A DNA stretch of 20,171 nt from Spirochaetes bacterium ADurb.Bin110. GTDB taxonomy: Bacteria > Spirochaetota > Spirochaetia > Treponematales > Rectinemataceae. Below, in pieces: positions 6,791 through 14,243 of the stretch; within the stretch, counting starts at the first letter, position 1, and each line of letters begins with the position of its first letter. A program made the position numbers and the translations under genes. Where the stretch lies: NCBI GenBank assembly GCA_002070755.1, contig MWDY01000261.1, positions 1 through 20,171 of the forward strand, in the 5' to 3' direction. The notes beneath the pieces were generated by a model. It was not told the DNA's origin. It searched no databases and worked only from the letters and a program-made list of their open reading frames with translations.

Positions 6791-9037
6791 ATGCAATTCA
6801 TCAACAATGGGCAACGAATAGCAGGACTTGTCGTGCCGCTCTTATCGCTGAGGAAGAATAATAATGTCGCATGCGGAGTATTTTCGGACCTGGTAAGCCT
6901 TGGGAAAATAGCAAAGAAATGGGGACTTTCTCTGATTCAGCTCCTGCCGCTCAACGATACGGGAAATGGACCATCACCATATGCTGCCATAAGTGCCTTT
7001 GCTCTGCACCCGATATATATTTCTCTCTCCGATTCGGTCGATACTATGGCTACTTTTGGTCTGCCTTTTAAGGATGAGGTAGCAAAGGAGTTGGTGCGTG
7101 CGGAGAATGCTCTGAATCGTCGATTTGGAAGCGAGGCGCGCATTCAGCATCAGCAAGTCCAATTCGAAGCCGTGCTACAGCTAAAAATTGATGCACTTCG
7201 CAAGGCATGGAAGGCGAGTCGGGATATCTGTAGTTCCCTTGCAGAAGCCTTTGCAGCTCGAGAGACCTGGGCTAAACCTTATGCCTGTTTTGTCGCTCTA
7301 AGGGAAGAATTCGGCTTAGCGCCTTGGTGGGAATGGCCGGAGTGGCAAAGTATTTTGCCATCAGATATTGATAGACTTTGGTTCGAGTCCGAATTAGCAG
7401 AAGAGGAGCGATTTCGACTTTGGCTTCAGGTGCTCGCTCAGGATCAACTAAGGCGAGCAGTCCAAGAAGTACGTGAACTTGGCATCGATATTATGGGCGA
7501 CATACCAATTCTCCTTGCTAAGGATTCGGCTGATGTATGGTTTCAGGGCGAAATATTCATCCTCGACAAACAAGCTGGAGCGCCTCCAGACATGTATTCG
7601 CCCAGGGGACAGAACTGGGGTTTTCCTCTATATAATTGGGATGCACTGCGCGCCCAGAATTATGGTTTTTGGCGCCAACGCCTGCAGACTGCAGACAATT
7701 TTTATACCGCATATCGCATAGATCATGTGCTGGGTTTTTTCCGTATTTGGGCCATAAGTATCCATGAGAGCGATGCTTATCTCGGCGCCTTTAAGCCTTC
7801 TCGGTATCTAGAACTTGTAGAACTCAAATCTATGGGTTTTTCTGACGAGCGCATCGCTTGGTTATCGAAGCCACATATTGCTGAATGGAAAATACAAGAA
7901 GCCGAGAAAAAATGCCTCGATGCAGGGATATCGCTGCTTGCAGATAGTAAGGATCCGGGCGCAGAAGGAAAACGAGAAAAGAAGCAAAAAGAAGAGCAAG
8001 AAGATAATCAAAAAAAAGAGCGAGAAGAAGGGCGAGAAGAAGAGCGAGCCAAGAGAAAAGCGCTATTTGCCAAGAGCCTCGAAGAACTCAGAAATTACTG
8101 TTTTTTGCGCATAAAAAATGAGCCGCTCTTTTTATTCAGACCCGAAATCCGAGGGACAGCTGAGATAGATACACTTTTTGGGTCACTATGGAGCGAATTC
8201 TCAGAGGCTGTACAAATTCTCGACGAATATGCCAGCACAATGCACGATTGGTGGATCGATAGGGCACTCTATCAATTCGAGCCTGACCGCTTCGTCTTTC
8301 AGTGGAGCTATAGAGAAACGACAAGCTGGAAAAGCCTTTCGCCCCAGGAACAGGCGGCCTTGGAGGCAAAGGCCGAAGCCCTCAGTTCGGAGTCGCAGGA
8401 CATCTGGGAGAAACGAGGCCGCGAGCTTCTTTCGATGCTTGTATCGGCAAGCGAAATGCAAGCCTTTGCAGAAGATCTTGGTGCTGTTCCAGTTTGTGTT
8501 CCCAAGGTGTTGCGCGAGCTGAAAATCCCAGGGCTGCGGGTAATGCGCTGGGAGCGAGAATGGGACAAGCCAAATCAGCCATATATACCATTTGAAAGAT
8601 ATGAACCGCTATCTGTCGCCTGTACATCGGTGCATGACTCCACAAACCTGCGCCAGTGGTGGCAGGAAGAAGCCGATAGATTGCAGATATGGGCGATGTG
8701 CCAGGCTCTTGCGAAGCGCGACAAGCTTTTGAAGTCACTCATCGAACGCTGCGGAGAGACAGTTCCTGAACAGCTCGGCCCAGATGAGGCTGCTGTTCTG
8801 GTGCGCGCATTGGCGCTATCAGGCTCGATTGTTGCTGCCTATCCCATACAAGATATTCTTGCATGTCACCCAGATTGGAGATCGTCTGATCCTCATGATG
8901 AGAGGATCAACGTGCCTGGCACAACCCTAGCGACAAACTGGATGTACAGAATGCCCATCGATCTATGCGCGCTTATTAAAGATAGAGAATTTGCAAGCCT
9001 CATTTCGGAGATTATGGCTCGAGGAGCACAAGCGTGA
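6791..9037 (+). CDS. malQ: 4-alpha-glucanotransferase, DPE2-like split GH77
   Basis: GH77 amylomaltases move glucan segments between maltodextrins and release glucose. The 748 residues start directly with the GH77 domain (GLVVPLLSLR, LIQLLPLNDTG, PYAAISAFALHP); no starch-binding domain precedes it. Catalytic residues are Asp311 (YRIDHVLGFFRIW, nucleophile), Glu561 (AEDLG, acid/base) and Asp616 (VHDST). Glu-to-Asp spacing is 55, as in compact amylomaltases. Asp-to-Glu spacing is 250, against about 47 there, so about 200 extra residues sit between the two catalytic residues. Plant DPE2 has an insert at this same place, and motifs such as GAPPD and GQNWGFP also read like DPE2. Part of the insert is a Lys/Glu-rich coil (about residues 393-425). 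It starts one base after the radA stop, with GGGGG upstream, and overlaps the next gene by 4 bases. Confidence 0.94.
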   Translation: MQFINNGQRIAGLVVPLLSLRKNNNVACGVFSDLVSLGKIAKKWGLSLIQLLPLNDTGNGPSPYAAISAFALHPIYISLSDSVDTMATFGLPFKDEVAKELVRAENALNRRFGSEARIQHQQVQFEAVLQLKIDALRKAWKASRDICSSLAEAFAARETWAKPYACFVALREEFGLAPWWEWPEWQSILPSDIDRLWFESELAEEERFRLWLQVLAQDQLRRAVQEVRELGIDIMGDIPILLAKDSADVWFQGEIFILDKQAGAPPDMYSPRGQNWGFPLYNWDALRAQNYGFWRQRLQTADNFYTAYRIDHVLGFFRIWAISIHESDAYLGAFKPSRYLELVELKSMGFSDERIAWLSKPHIAEWKIQEAEKKCLDAGISLLADSKDPGAEGKREKKQKEEQEDNQKKEREEGREEERAKRKALFAKSLEELRNYCFLRIKNEPLFLFRPEIRGTAEIDTLFGSLWSEFSEAVQILDEYASTMHDWWIDRALYQFEPDRFVFQWSYRETTSWKSLSPQEQAALEAKAEALSSESQDIWEKRGRELLSMLVSASEMQAFAEDLGAVPVCVPKVLRELKIPGLRVMRWEREWDKPNQPYIPFERYEPLSVACTSVHDSTNLRQWWQEEADRLQIWAMCQALAKRDKLLKSLIERCGETVPEQLGPDEAAVLVRALALSGSIVAAYPIQDILACHPDWRSSDPHDERINVPGTTLATNWMYRMPIDLCALIKDREFASLISEIMARGAQA

Positions 9038-9984
9038 ACAATTCGGCCCAGAGAGTACAGCAGATTGCGCGTACGACCATTAAAAGAACCATCGATACAT
9101 CGCTTTTTCTAATAAAGATAATGGTTCCCGTTAGCCTTTTGGTTGCGCTTCTTGGTTGGAGTGGGCTGTTGGAAAAAATCTCCGTAGTTTTGCATCCGCT
9201 CATGCACCTTTTGGGCCTGCCTGGCGAAGCTGCACTTGTGTATATCTCTGGAGCCCTTCTCAACAATTATTCAGCCATAGCCGTAATGAGCTCGATGAAT
9301 CTCAGCCTTCACCATGCAATCATACTGGCTGTCATGTGCCTCATATCTCACAATCTGATAGTCGAGACCGCGGTTATGAAGTCGATTGGATCTTCAGGAA
9401 CCAAGATGGTGATCTTGCGCGTAGGTGTCGCATTCCTGGCTGGTTTTATTCTAAATCTCATACTCCCTTCGTCGTTTTCGAAAATACAGCTTTTCCGCAC
9501 GACGGCAGTGGCACATAGTCCTTTCTGGCCAATGATTGGCGCTTGGGCCATATCGACACTAAAGCTCATTGGGCGAATTATTCTTTACCTTCTTGTATTG
9601 ATGCTTGCCGAGACACTGCTGGAACAATTCAATCTAATGGAGAGGCTTTCCCGCTGGCTCGGGTGGCTAATGCGTATATTTGGGCTCAAACCTTCGATGA
9701 GTTTTCTATGGATAGTGATCAACATCGTGGGCTATGCCTATGGCGCGGGAATCATCAAAGCCGCGCGCGATGAGGGGCGAATGACAGCTAAGGAAGGAGA
9801 TCTCTTCAATCATCATGCGGCGATTTCGCACTCGCTCCTTGAAGACAGCGTGCTATACGGGGCTATTTCCTTGCCAGTTTTTTGGCTTATCGTGCCGCGC
9901 ATTCTGCTTTCGATAATTGTTGTATGGTTGGAGCGCCTGCGGCGAGAGCTGTATCGTCGTTCTCTCAAGGCGGGAGTCGCATGA
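9034..9984 (+). CDS. Nucleoside-recognition (Gate) domain membrane protein
   Basis: This 316-residue integral membrane protein belongs to the Gate/nucleoside-recognition family that also includes spore maturation proteins SpmA/SpmB and parts of FeoB and nucleoside transporters. About eight hydrophobic helices are visible. Two related halves are suggested: one with WSGLLEKISVVLHPLMHLLGLPGEAA and one with FNLMERLSRWLGWLMRIFGLKPSMS. Conserved-looking polar residues within membrane segments include NNYSA, SHNLIVE and HHAAISHSLLEDS. Transported substrate is unknown for the family in non-spore-formers. The GTG start overlaps the malQ stop (GTGA at 9034-9037) and GAGGAG lies 7 bases upstream, so it is probably translated by coupling to malQ. 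There is no reason from sequence to link it to maltodextrin use beyond this position. Confidence 0.85.
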   Translation: MNNSAQRVQQIARTTIKRTIDTSLFLIKIMVPVSLLVALLGWSGLLEKISVVLHPLMHLLGLPGEAALVYISGALLNNYSAIAVMSSMNLSLHHAIILAVMCLISHNLIVETAVMKSIGSSGTKMVILRVGVAFLAGFILNLILPSSFSKIQLFRTTAVAHSPFWPMIGAWAISTLKLIGRIILYLLVLMLAETLLEQFNLMERLSRWLGWLMRIFGLKPSMSFLWIVINIVGYAYGAGIIKAARDEGRMTAKEGDLFNHHAAISHSLLEDSVLYGAISLPVFWLIVPRILLSIIVVWLERLRRELYRRSLKAGVA

Positions 9985-10019
9985 GCCTTATAAATTACCA
10001 GCATCGTTGCCGTTTTATC

Positions 10020-10050
10020 TTGAAATCGTTACTATAAAATCGAGTATAGA
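10020..10050 (+). promoter_or_regulatory. Possible promoter of the clpP gene
   Basis: TTGAAA at 10020-10025 and TATAGA at 10045-10050 are separated by 19 bases, which is longer than optimal. The gap between genes is 106 bases, so some promoter is likely here, but this match is weak. Confidence 0.3.
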
Positions 10051-10090
10051 TAAAGAGTCTCTTACATTATTGCAAGGAGCCTTATAAGAA

Positions 10091-10681
10091 ATGAAATTTG
10101 CAGAGCCACAGACTGCTGAAACAGAATCCAAGAAACCCGAAGAGTCTTTGAATGAGCGCTTCCTTAAGACCCGTACCGTGCTTCTCGTCGGTGAGATCGA
10201 CAAGGATCTCTCAGAAAAGGTAGTGCGTCAGCTCTTATTGCTTGAAAGCATCTCAGAGGAGCCAATAACCCTGCTTATCGATTCTCCTGGTGGAGATGTT
10301 TATGCCGGATTCTCTATTTTTGATGTGATTAGATTCATAAAGGCACCAGTCAGGATTGTTGGTATAGGCCTTGTCGCTTCTGCGGCAGCGCTTGTTCTGA
10401 TAGCGGTTCCTAAGGATCGACGCTTTGGTTTGCCAAATTCTTCATATTTGATTCATCAGCCATTATCTGGAATGAACGGTGTAGCGACGGATATAGAGAT
10501 TCATGCTAAAGAGCTCGAAAGGACACGTTTGCATATCAATGAGCTGCTTGCGGAGGCGACAGGGCAAGCGCTGGAGAAAATTATAAAAGATACAGATAGA
10601 GATTTTTGGATGAACGCCCAAGAGGCGATGCAATATGGGCTTATTGGAAAAGTAATAATGTCCAGACAAGAACTCGGTTGA
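10091..10681 (+). CDS. clpP: ClpP-family serine protease
   Basis: This is the proteolytic subunit of a Clp protease; rings of it work with an AAA+ unfoldase (ClpX, ClpA or ClpC), none of which is in this window. The 196 residues keep the full triad: Ser97 (VASAA), His122 (LIHQPLSG) and Asp171 (DTDRDFWMNAQEAMQYGLIG). The oxyanion glycine loop DSPGGDV is at 64-70. The wording around the serine, GLVASAAALVL, departs from the usual GQAASMGA, so the methionine and glycine after the serine are replaced by alanines. Many bacteria carry two ClpP paralogues, and this may be the divergent one. AAGGAG at 10074-10079 is 11 bases from the ATG, rather far. It appears to be a single gene. Confidence 0.9.
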   Translation: MKFAEPQTAETESKKPEESLNERFLKTRTVLLVGEIDKDLSEKVVRQLLLLESISEEPITLLIDSPGGDVYAGFSIFDVIRFIKAPVRIVGIGLVASAAALVLIAVPKDRRFGLPNSSYLIHQPLSGMNGVATDIEIHAKELERTRLHINELLAEATGQALEKIIKDTDRDFWMNAQEAMQYGLIGKVIMSRQELG

Positions 10682-10737
10682 TAAGTTGGGGCATTCCTTA
10701 TCTGGGAATTATTGCTGATTTTTGTTTTTTGTGGTGG

Positions 10738-10822
10738 TTTTTAATTCTAGCGCCTCAATTTTTAATTCTGGTGTAGCAATCTTAATTCTGGCGCCAGCAT
10801 TTTTTAATTCTAGCGTCCGTAG
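10738..10822. repeat. Four-copy tandem repeat of about 21 bp
   Basis: The core TTAATTCT recurs at 10741, 10762, 10782 and 10804 (in the last copy split as TTAATTC plus T), spacing 21, 20 and 22. Each core is preceded by a T run and followed by a GC-rich half such as AGCGCCTC or GGCGCCAGC. The units begin at 10738, 10759, 10780 and 10800. The array fills the space between clpP and the hairpin at 10838. The spacing is close to two helical turns, so the T runs would lie on one face of the DNA. Confidence 0.85.
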
Positions 10823-10837
10823 TTTTGAAGCGCCAAT

Positions 10838-10886
10838 AATGCCGGATAGCGTCTTTCTTATAAGGAGGAAAGGTGCGTCCGGCATT
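10838..10886 (+). promoter_or_regulatory. Hairpin enclosing the ribosome site and start codon of the next gene
   Basis: AATGCCGGA (10838-10846) pairs perfectly with TCCGGCATT (10878-10886). Inside, after a 2x1 internal loop, GCGTCTTTC (10849-10857) pairs with GAAAGGTGC (10868-10876) with two G:U pairs. The remaining loop TTATAAGGAG (10858-10867) holds the Shine-Dalgarno core, while the GTG start (10873-10875) is in the stem. The pairing is directly visible; a role in controlling translation is inference. Confidence 0.6.
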
Positions 10887-11967
10887 TCTTTTTCTTTCGA
10901 TGCTCGCAATGCTGGCGGTAGGCTGCCAGTGCTCTCTACCAGCTTTGCGGACAGATAGTGAGATCAATATCGTGTCATACAATGTGCACAATCTTTTCGA
11001 TGCAGAGGAGAGCGGAAAGGAATATCCTGAATTCAGGCCTTCCAAAGGAAAGTGGACAAAAGAGCTCTATGCCAAGAGGCTCGAAAATGTTGTAGAGGCT
11101 GTACGGTCGCTTTCCAGCGCTGAGACTAGTGGGAGCAATCGTGGTTCGGATCCAGATATTCTATGTTTCCAGGAACTCGAAAACGAAAAGGTTCTTTTTG
11201 ATCTTGCAGAGCACCTTGGCCATGGGAGACTCCGCTATTGGGCAATGAGTGGGCCTTTAGAGAGCATAATTCATATTGGTATTTTGTCGCGCTTTCCGAT
11301 CGTAGCTGTTCATTCGCATTCGGTGATGGATGCATGGGGGCTTGGCATTTTGCGAGATGTGCTGGAGGTGGAATTCGAATGCGGCAGTGTGGGCAGAATG
11401 GTTATCTTCGCCTGTCATTGGAAGTCCAAGCTGGAAGGAGAAGCGGAGACGGAACCAGCTCGCCGGGCTGCAGCGGCATTGATTGCGAATAGAATACGTA
11501 GGCTCCAACAGGAACGACCTTCTATTCCTATAATTGTCTGTGGAGACTTCAATGAATCACCAGATGAATACCTCCGTGTAAACAGGTGTTATCCTACAGC
11601 GATCATGTGCCCTGACGTGGGAGCTCCACCCATGGCCATCGAAGGAGAGCCCCTTTGGGCTTCCGGCAGTCTAGATAACATCCAAAGTGCCGATCTTAAT
11701 GAAAAAATAGTGCTCTACACTCCATGGGCGGAGCATCCCGACAAATTTAGCCTCGCCTATAGAGAAAAGCGCGAGCAATACGATGGTTTCTTGCTTAACA
11801 GAAGTCTAAAGGACGGTATTGGGCTGGAATACCGGGGTTTCTATGTCGCTGATGCTCCCATGCTATTCACTGCCGAGGGTGTTCCTCGCGAGTGGAGGGG
11901 AACTGAAGGATATTCCGATCATCTACCTGTTGAGCTTGTTTTTTCAGTAATTGAAGGCGCGCAATAA
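10873..11967 (+). CDS. Endonuclease/exonuclease/phosphatase-fold lipoprotein
   Basis: This 364-residue protein has the EEP fold shared by DNase I, exonuclease III and phosphodiesterases such as sphingomyelinase. A short signal peptide (MRPAFLFLSMLAMLAVGC) ends in lipobox LAVGC with Cys18, so it is probably a lipoprotein held at the membrane facing the periplasm or surface. Fold motifs are SYNVHNLFD (35-43), Glu101 in CFQELEN, His182 in CHWKSK, Asp225 and Asn227 in CGDFNES, and Asp349-His350 in YSDHLPVEL, the usual metal and catalytic set. The substrate (nucleic acid, sugar phosphate or phospholipid) cannot be read from these motifs; export favours scavenging. GGAGG is 4 bases before the GTG. 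Start and ribosome site lie inside the hairpin at 10838-10886. Confidence 0.9.
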   Translation: MRPAFLFLSMLAMLAVGCQCSLPALRTDSEINIVSYNVHNLFDAEESGKEYPEFRPSKGKWTKELYAKRLENVVEAVRSLSSAETSGSNRGSDPDILCFQELENEKVLFDLAEHLGHGRLRYWAMSGPLESIIHIGILSRFPIVAVHSHSVMDAWGLGILRDVLEVEFECGSVGRMVIFACHWKSKLEGEAETEPARRAAAALIANRIRRLQQERPSIPIIVCGDFNESPDEYLRVNRCYPTAIMCPDVGAPPMAIEGEPLWASGSLDNIQSADLNEKIVLYTPWAEHPDKFSLAYREKREQYDGFLLNRSLKDGIGLEYRGFYVADAPMLFTAEGVPREWRGTEGYSDHLPVELVFSVIEGAQ

Positions 11968-12009
11968 TGGCTTTCTTTGGCTGCGCCGAGAATGAGGGCG
12001 CGCGATAAT
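11956..12009. repeat. Direct repeat pair GGCGCGCRATAAT
   Basis: GGCGCGCAATAAT (11956-11968, over the stop codon of the EEP gene) recurs as GGCGCGCGATAAT (11997-12009), with one mismatch and 41 bases between starts. It may be an old duplication. Confidence 0.5.
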
Positions 12010-12046
12010 TATGTAAAAAGGCATTCATGCCGAATTACTTCGATGT

Positions 12047-12119
12047 TTCGAGACTTCCAGCCTTCGAGCTTTAGACCTTGGAGCTTTAGAAGTTTCGAAC
12101 CATGGAACCTTCGTCGCGG
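12047..12119. repeat. Decayed 15-16 bp tandem repeat before the permease gene
   Basis: Units starting TTCGAGA, TTCGAGC, TTGGAGC, TTCGAAC and TTCGTCG begin near 12047, 12063, 12078, 12094 and 12110. Two contain GAGCTTTAGA. The array takes up a third of the 213-base gap between the EEP gene and the permease. The remainder shows a possible promoter (TTGTCA at 12134, TAAATT at 12157, 17 bases apart) that would give a very short leader. Confidence 0.55.
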
Positions 12120-12180
12120 AGAAAGAGGCATCCTTGTCATTGGTCAAAACATAAAGTAAATTCTATATTTGGAGGTATAT

Positions 12181-13512
12181 ATGGTTTCTGGAGTTGTGGC
12201 CTTGCTTCTTTTGCTGTTAGCGGTAATAGCTATTGTAGTTTTGACAGGAAAGTACAAAATAAACGCTTTCCTTGTGTTGATCGGCGTATCTTTTGTCTTT
12301 GGGCTTCTGATTGGGCTACCAGCTCTGGATGTTGTTGCGGGGATCAAGAATGGATTTGGGGGGACACTGACAAGCATAGGCATTGTGATAGTCGCAGGAA
12401 CCATAATGGGCACAATACTCGAAAAAACCGGTGCAGCGCTTTCCATGACCAAGGCTATCCTTAAAGTTGTTGGCAAATCGCGTGCTCCTTTAGCCATGAA
12501 TATAGCCGGTTACATAGTATCGATCCCAGTTTTTTGCGATTCTGGCTATGTGATTTTGAACCCACTCAACAAGGCACTTGCAAAGGAATCCGGGATTTCG
12601 ATGGCAGTGATGGCTGTAGCGCTCTCTACAGGTCTATATGCGACTCACACTATGGTTCCGCCTACTCCAGGGCCTATTGCGGCAGCCGGAGCATTGGGTG
12701 CAGATTTAGGGAAAGTAATTCTCTTGGGCCTTATTGCGGCTATTCCAGCCTCTCTTTCTGGGCTTCTCTGGGCGACCAAGTTCGCAAAGAGATATGAAAT
12801 CGAGCCCGAAATCCACGAGACTTATTCGGAAATAGTAAAGAAATTCGGCAAATTGCCGAATACATTTCTTTCCTTCTTGCCAATCGTGCTTCCGATTGTG
12901 CTTATTCTCTTAAAGAGCGTTGCGGAATTCCCTTCGAAGCCTTTTGGCAATGGCGATTTTCGTGTGTTTTTGTCTTTTATTGGTGATCCTGTAACTGCGC
13001 TTATCCTCGGTGTGCTTTGTTCCTTGCTTTTGGTTCAGAAAAATGAGATAAAGAATGCTATTTCGGATTGGATGGGAGAAGGAATAAAGGAATCGGCTAT
13101 CATTTTGGTAATTACGGCAGCGGGTGGCTCTCTGGGCGCTATCATCAAGGCAAGCCCGATAACGGATTTCATCAAGACAAACATGGCGAGCATGCATCTA
13201 GGAATTTTGCTGCCCTTTATGATCTCCGCGGCTCTCAAAACCGCTCAAGGTTCGTCGACTGTGGCCATTGTTACCACTGCAGGAATTATGGCGCCTCTTT
13301 TGCAGACGCTCGGTCTAGATCCAGCTCTTACGACCATAGCCATCGGCGCAGGCTCAATGGTTGTTTCGCATGCAAATGACTCCTATTTCTGGGTGGTTTC
13401 CCAATTCTCGGGTATGCCTGTAAATATAGCCTATAGGGCCTACACCTCCGCAACGGCCGTGGAAGGAGTAGTAGCGTTCTTGATGGTGCTCGTATTGTCC
13501 TTGTTTGTTTAG
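12181..13512 (+). CDS. GntP-family permease, probably for glycerate or gluconate
   Basis: GntP permeases are inner-membrane symporters for gluconate and related sugar acids or glycerate. The 443 residues are the family length, with about 12 hydrophobic segments starting immediately at the N-terminus (VVALLLLLLAVIAIVVL). Family signatures include VSIPVFCDSGYVILNPL, THTMVPPTPGPIAAAG and the C-terminal SHANDSYFWVVSQFSGM. GGAGG (12171-12175) is 5 bases from the ATG; the in-frame TTG at 12169 lies on the ribosome site itself and is less likely. A glycerate 2-kinase gene lies two genes downstream, closely spaced and on the same strand, so D-glycerate is the most probable substrate. That assignment rests on context only; gluconate remains possible. 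Confidence 0.93.
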   Translation: MVSGVVALLLLLLAVIAIVVLTGKYKINAFLVLIGVSFVFGLLIGLPALDVVAGIKNGFGGTLTSIGIVIVAGTIMGTILEKTGAALSMTKAILKVVGKSRAPLAMNIAGYIVSIPVFCDSGYVILNPLNKALAKESGISMAVMAVALSTGLYATHTMVPPTPGPIAAAGALGADLGKVILLGLIAAIPASLSGLLWATKFAKRYEIEPEIHETYSEIVKKFGKLPNTFLSFLPIVLPIVLILLKSVAEFPSKPFGNGDFRVFLSFIGDPVTALILGVLCSLLLVQKNEIKNAISDWMGEGIKESAIILVITAAGGSLGAIIKASPITDFIKTNMASMHLGILLPFMISAALKTAQGSSTVAIVTTAGIMAPLLQTLGLDPALTTIAIGAGSMVVSHANDSYFWVVSQFSGMPVNIAYRAYTSATAVEGVVAFLMVLVLSLFV

Positions 13513-13532
13513 TGAGATAATCTAAAAGGCCG

Positions 13533-14243
13533 ATGAACAAATTCTATGCGAATATCTGCGAACGCTTTGGCCTTAATGCCTATGTTATGGGGGATTATCA
13601 AAAGGCAGAGAGTTGGTTTCGAAAGCTAGAGCAATCGGAACCAGACTCAATCCGCGTTTTGAGAAATCTCGGAGTTATTTCTCTTGCGCAGGGGAGATCG
13701 GAAGAAGCGGAACGCTATCTTTTAAGGGAAGAAAAGCTCTATGGTCCATCCTTCTATCGCCATTCGGCTCTTGGCGATCTTGCGTATGCGACCGGCAAAA
13801 GAAAAGAGGCGGCAAAGCGATATCGACTTGCGCTCAAAGCCCAGGAATGTGCCGAAGGCGGCAAGGCTTTCCACATGAGAGAATTCATAGAGCAGCGACT
13901 TGCGATGAGCGAAGATGAAGAGAGATTCGCCAATGCAATGAAAGCCATGGAGCTTTTCAAGAAAGCAGAGGAATTGAGAGAGTCGGGCGAACATTTGGAA
14001 GCTATAAAATATTTCATGGAATCCTTTGCTCTGGATGAGACAAACTGGCCTGCTCTCAACAATGCCGCCTCCATTCATCTGAACGCGCTTAAAAATCCTG
14101 GAGAGGCAGAACCCTTGTTTCGGCAAGCCTTCGAGCTCTCTCGTAGCCCTCAAGTAGCTAGGAATCTCGATCTCTGTATCCAAGCGCTCAAACAGAATCA
14201 GAAAAATCAGGGTCAGAAAAAACGATGGAGAGTGCGGGCATGA
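13533..14243 (+). CDS. Tetratricopeptide repeat protein
   Basis: This 236-residue protein is built of helical TPR-like repeats. Clear ones read NAYVMGDYQKAESWFRKLEQ, then RNLGVISLAQGRSEEAERYL, ALGDLAYATGKRKEAAKRY, and after a charged helical linker ESGEHLEAIKYFMESFALD and a final PGEAEPLFRQAFELS unit. There is no signal peptide, so it is cytosolic, and the last 15 or so residues are basic and Gln-rich. TPR proteins are scaffolds; the partner is not evident. The gene is 20 bases after the permease stop and its stop overlaps the glycerate kinase start (ATGA at 14240-14243). It is thus inserted within the presumed glycerate operon, which makes it an odd companion for a permease and kinase. AAAAGG precedes the ATG by 3 bases. 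Confidence 0.88.
   Translation: MNKFYANICERFGLNAYVMGDYQKAESWFRKLEQSEPDSIRVLRNLGVISLAQGRSEEAERYLLREEKLYGPSFYRHSALGDLAYATGKRKEAAKRYRLALKAQECAEGGKAFHMREFIEQRLAMSEDEERFANAMKAMELFKKAEELRESGEHLEAIKYFMESFALDETNWPALNNAASIHLNALKNPGEAEPLFRQAFELSRSPQVARNLDLCIQALKQNQKNQGQKKRWRVRA

Noticed and set aside
10690..10730. Terminator after clpP
   Set aside because: ATTCC/GGAAT gives only a 5-bp stem and the T-rich run starts about 8 bases later, too weak to call.
13722..14183. Minus-strand frame of 153 codons opposite the TPR gene
   Set aside because: The + strand has clear TPR repeats with coupled start and stop codons; the reverse frame is a shadow.
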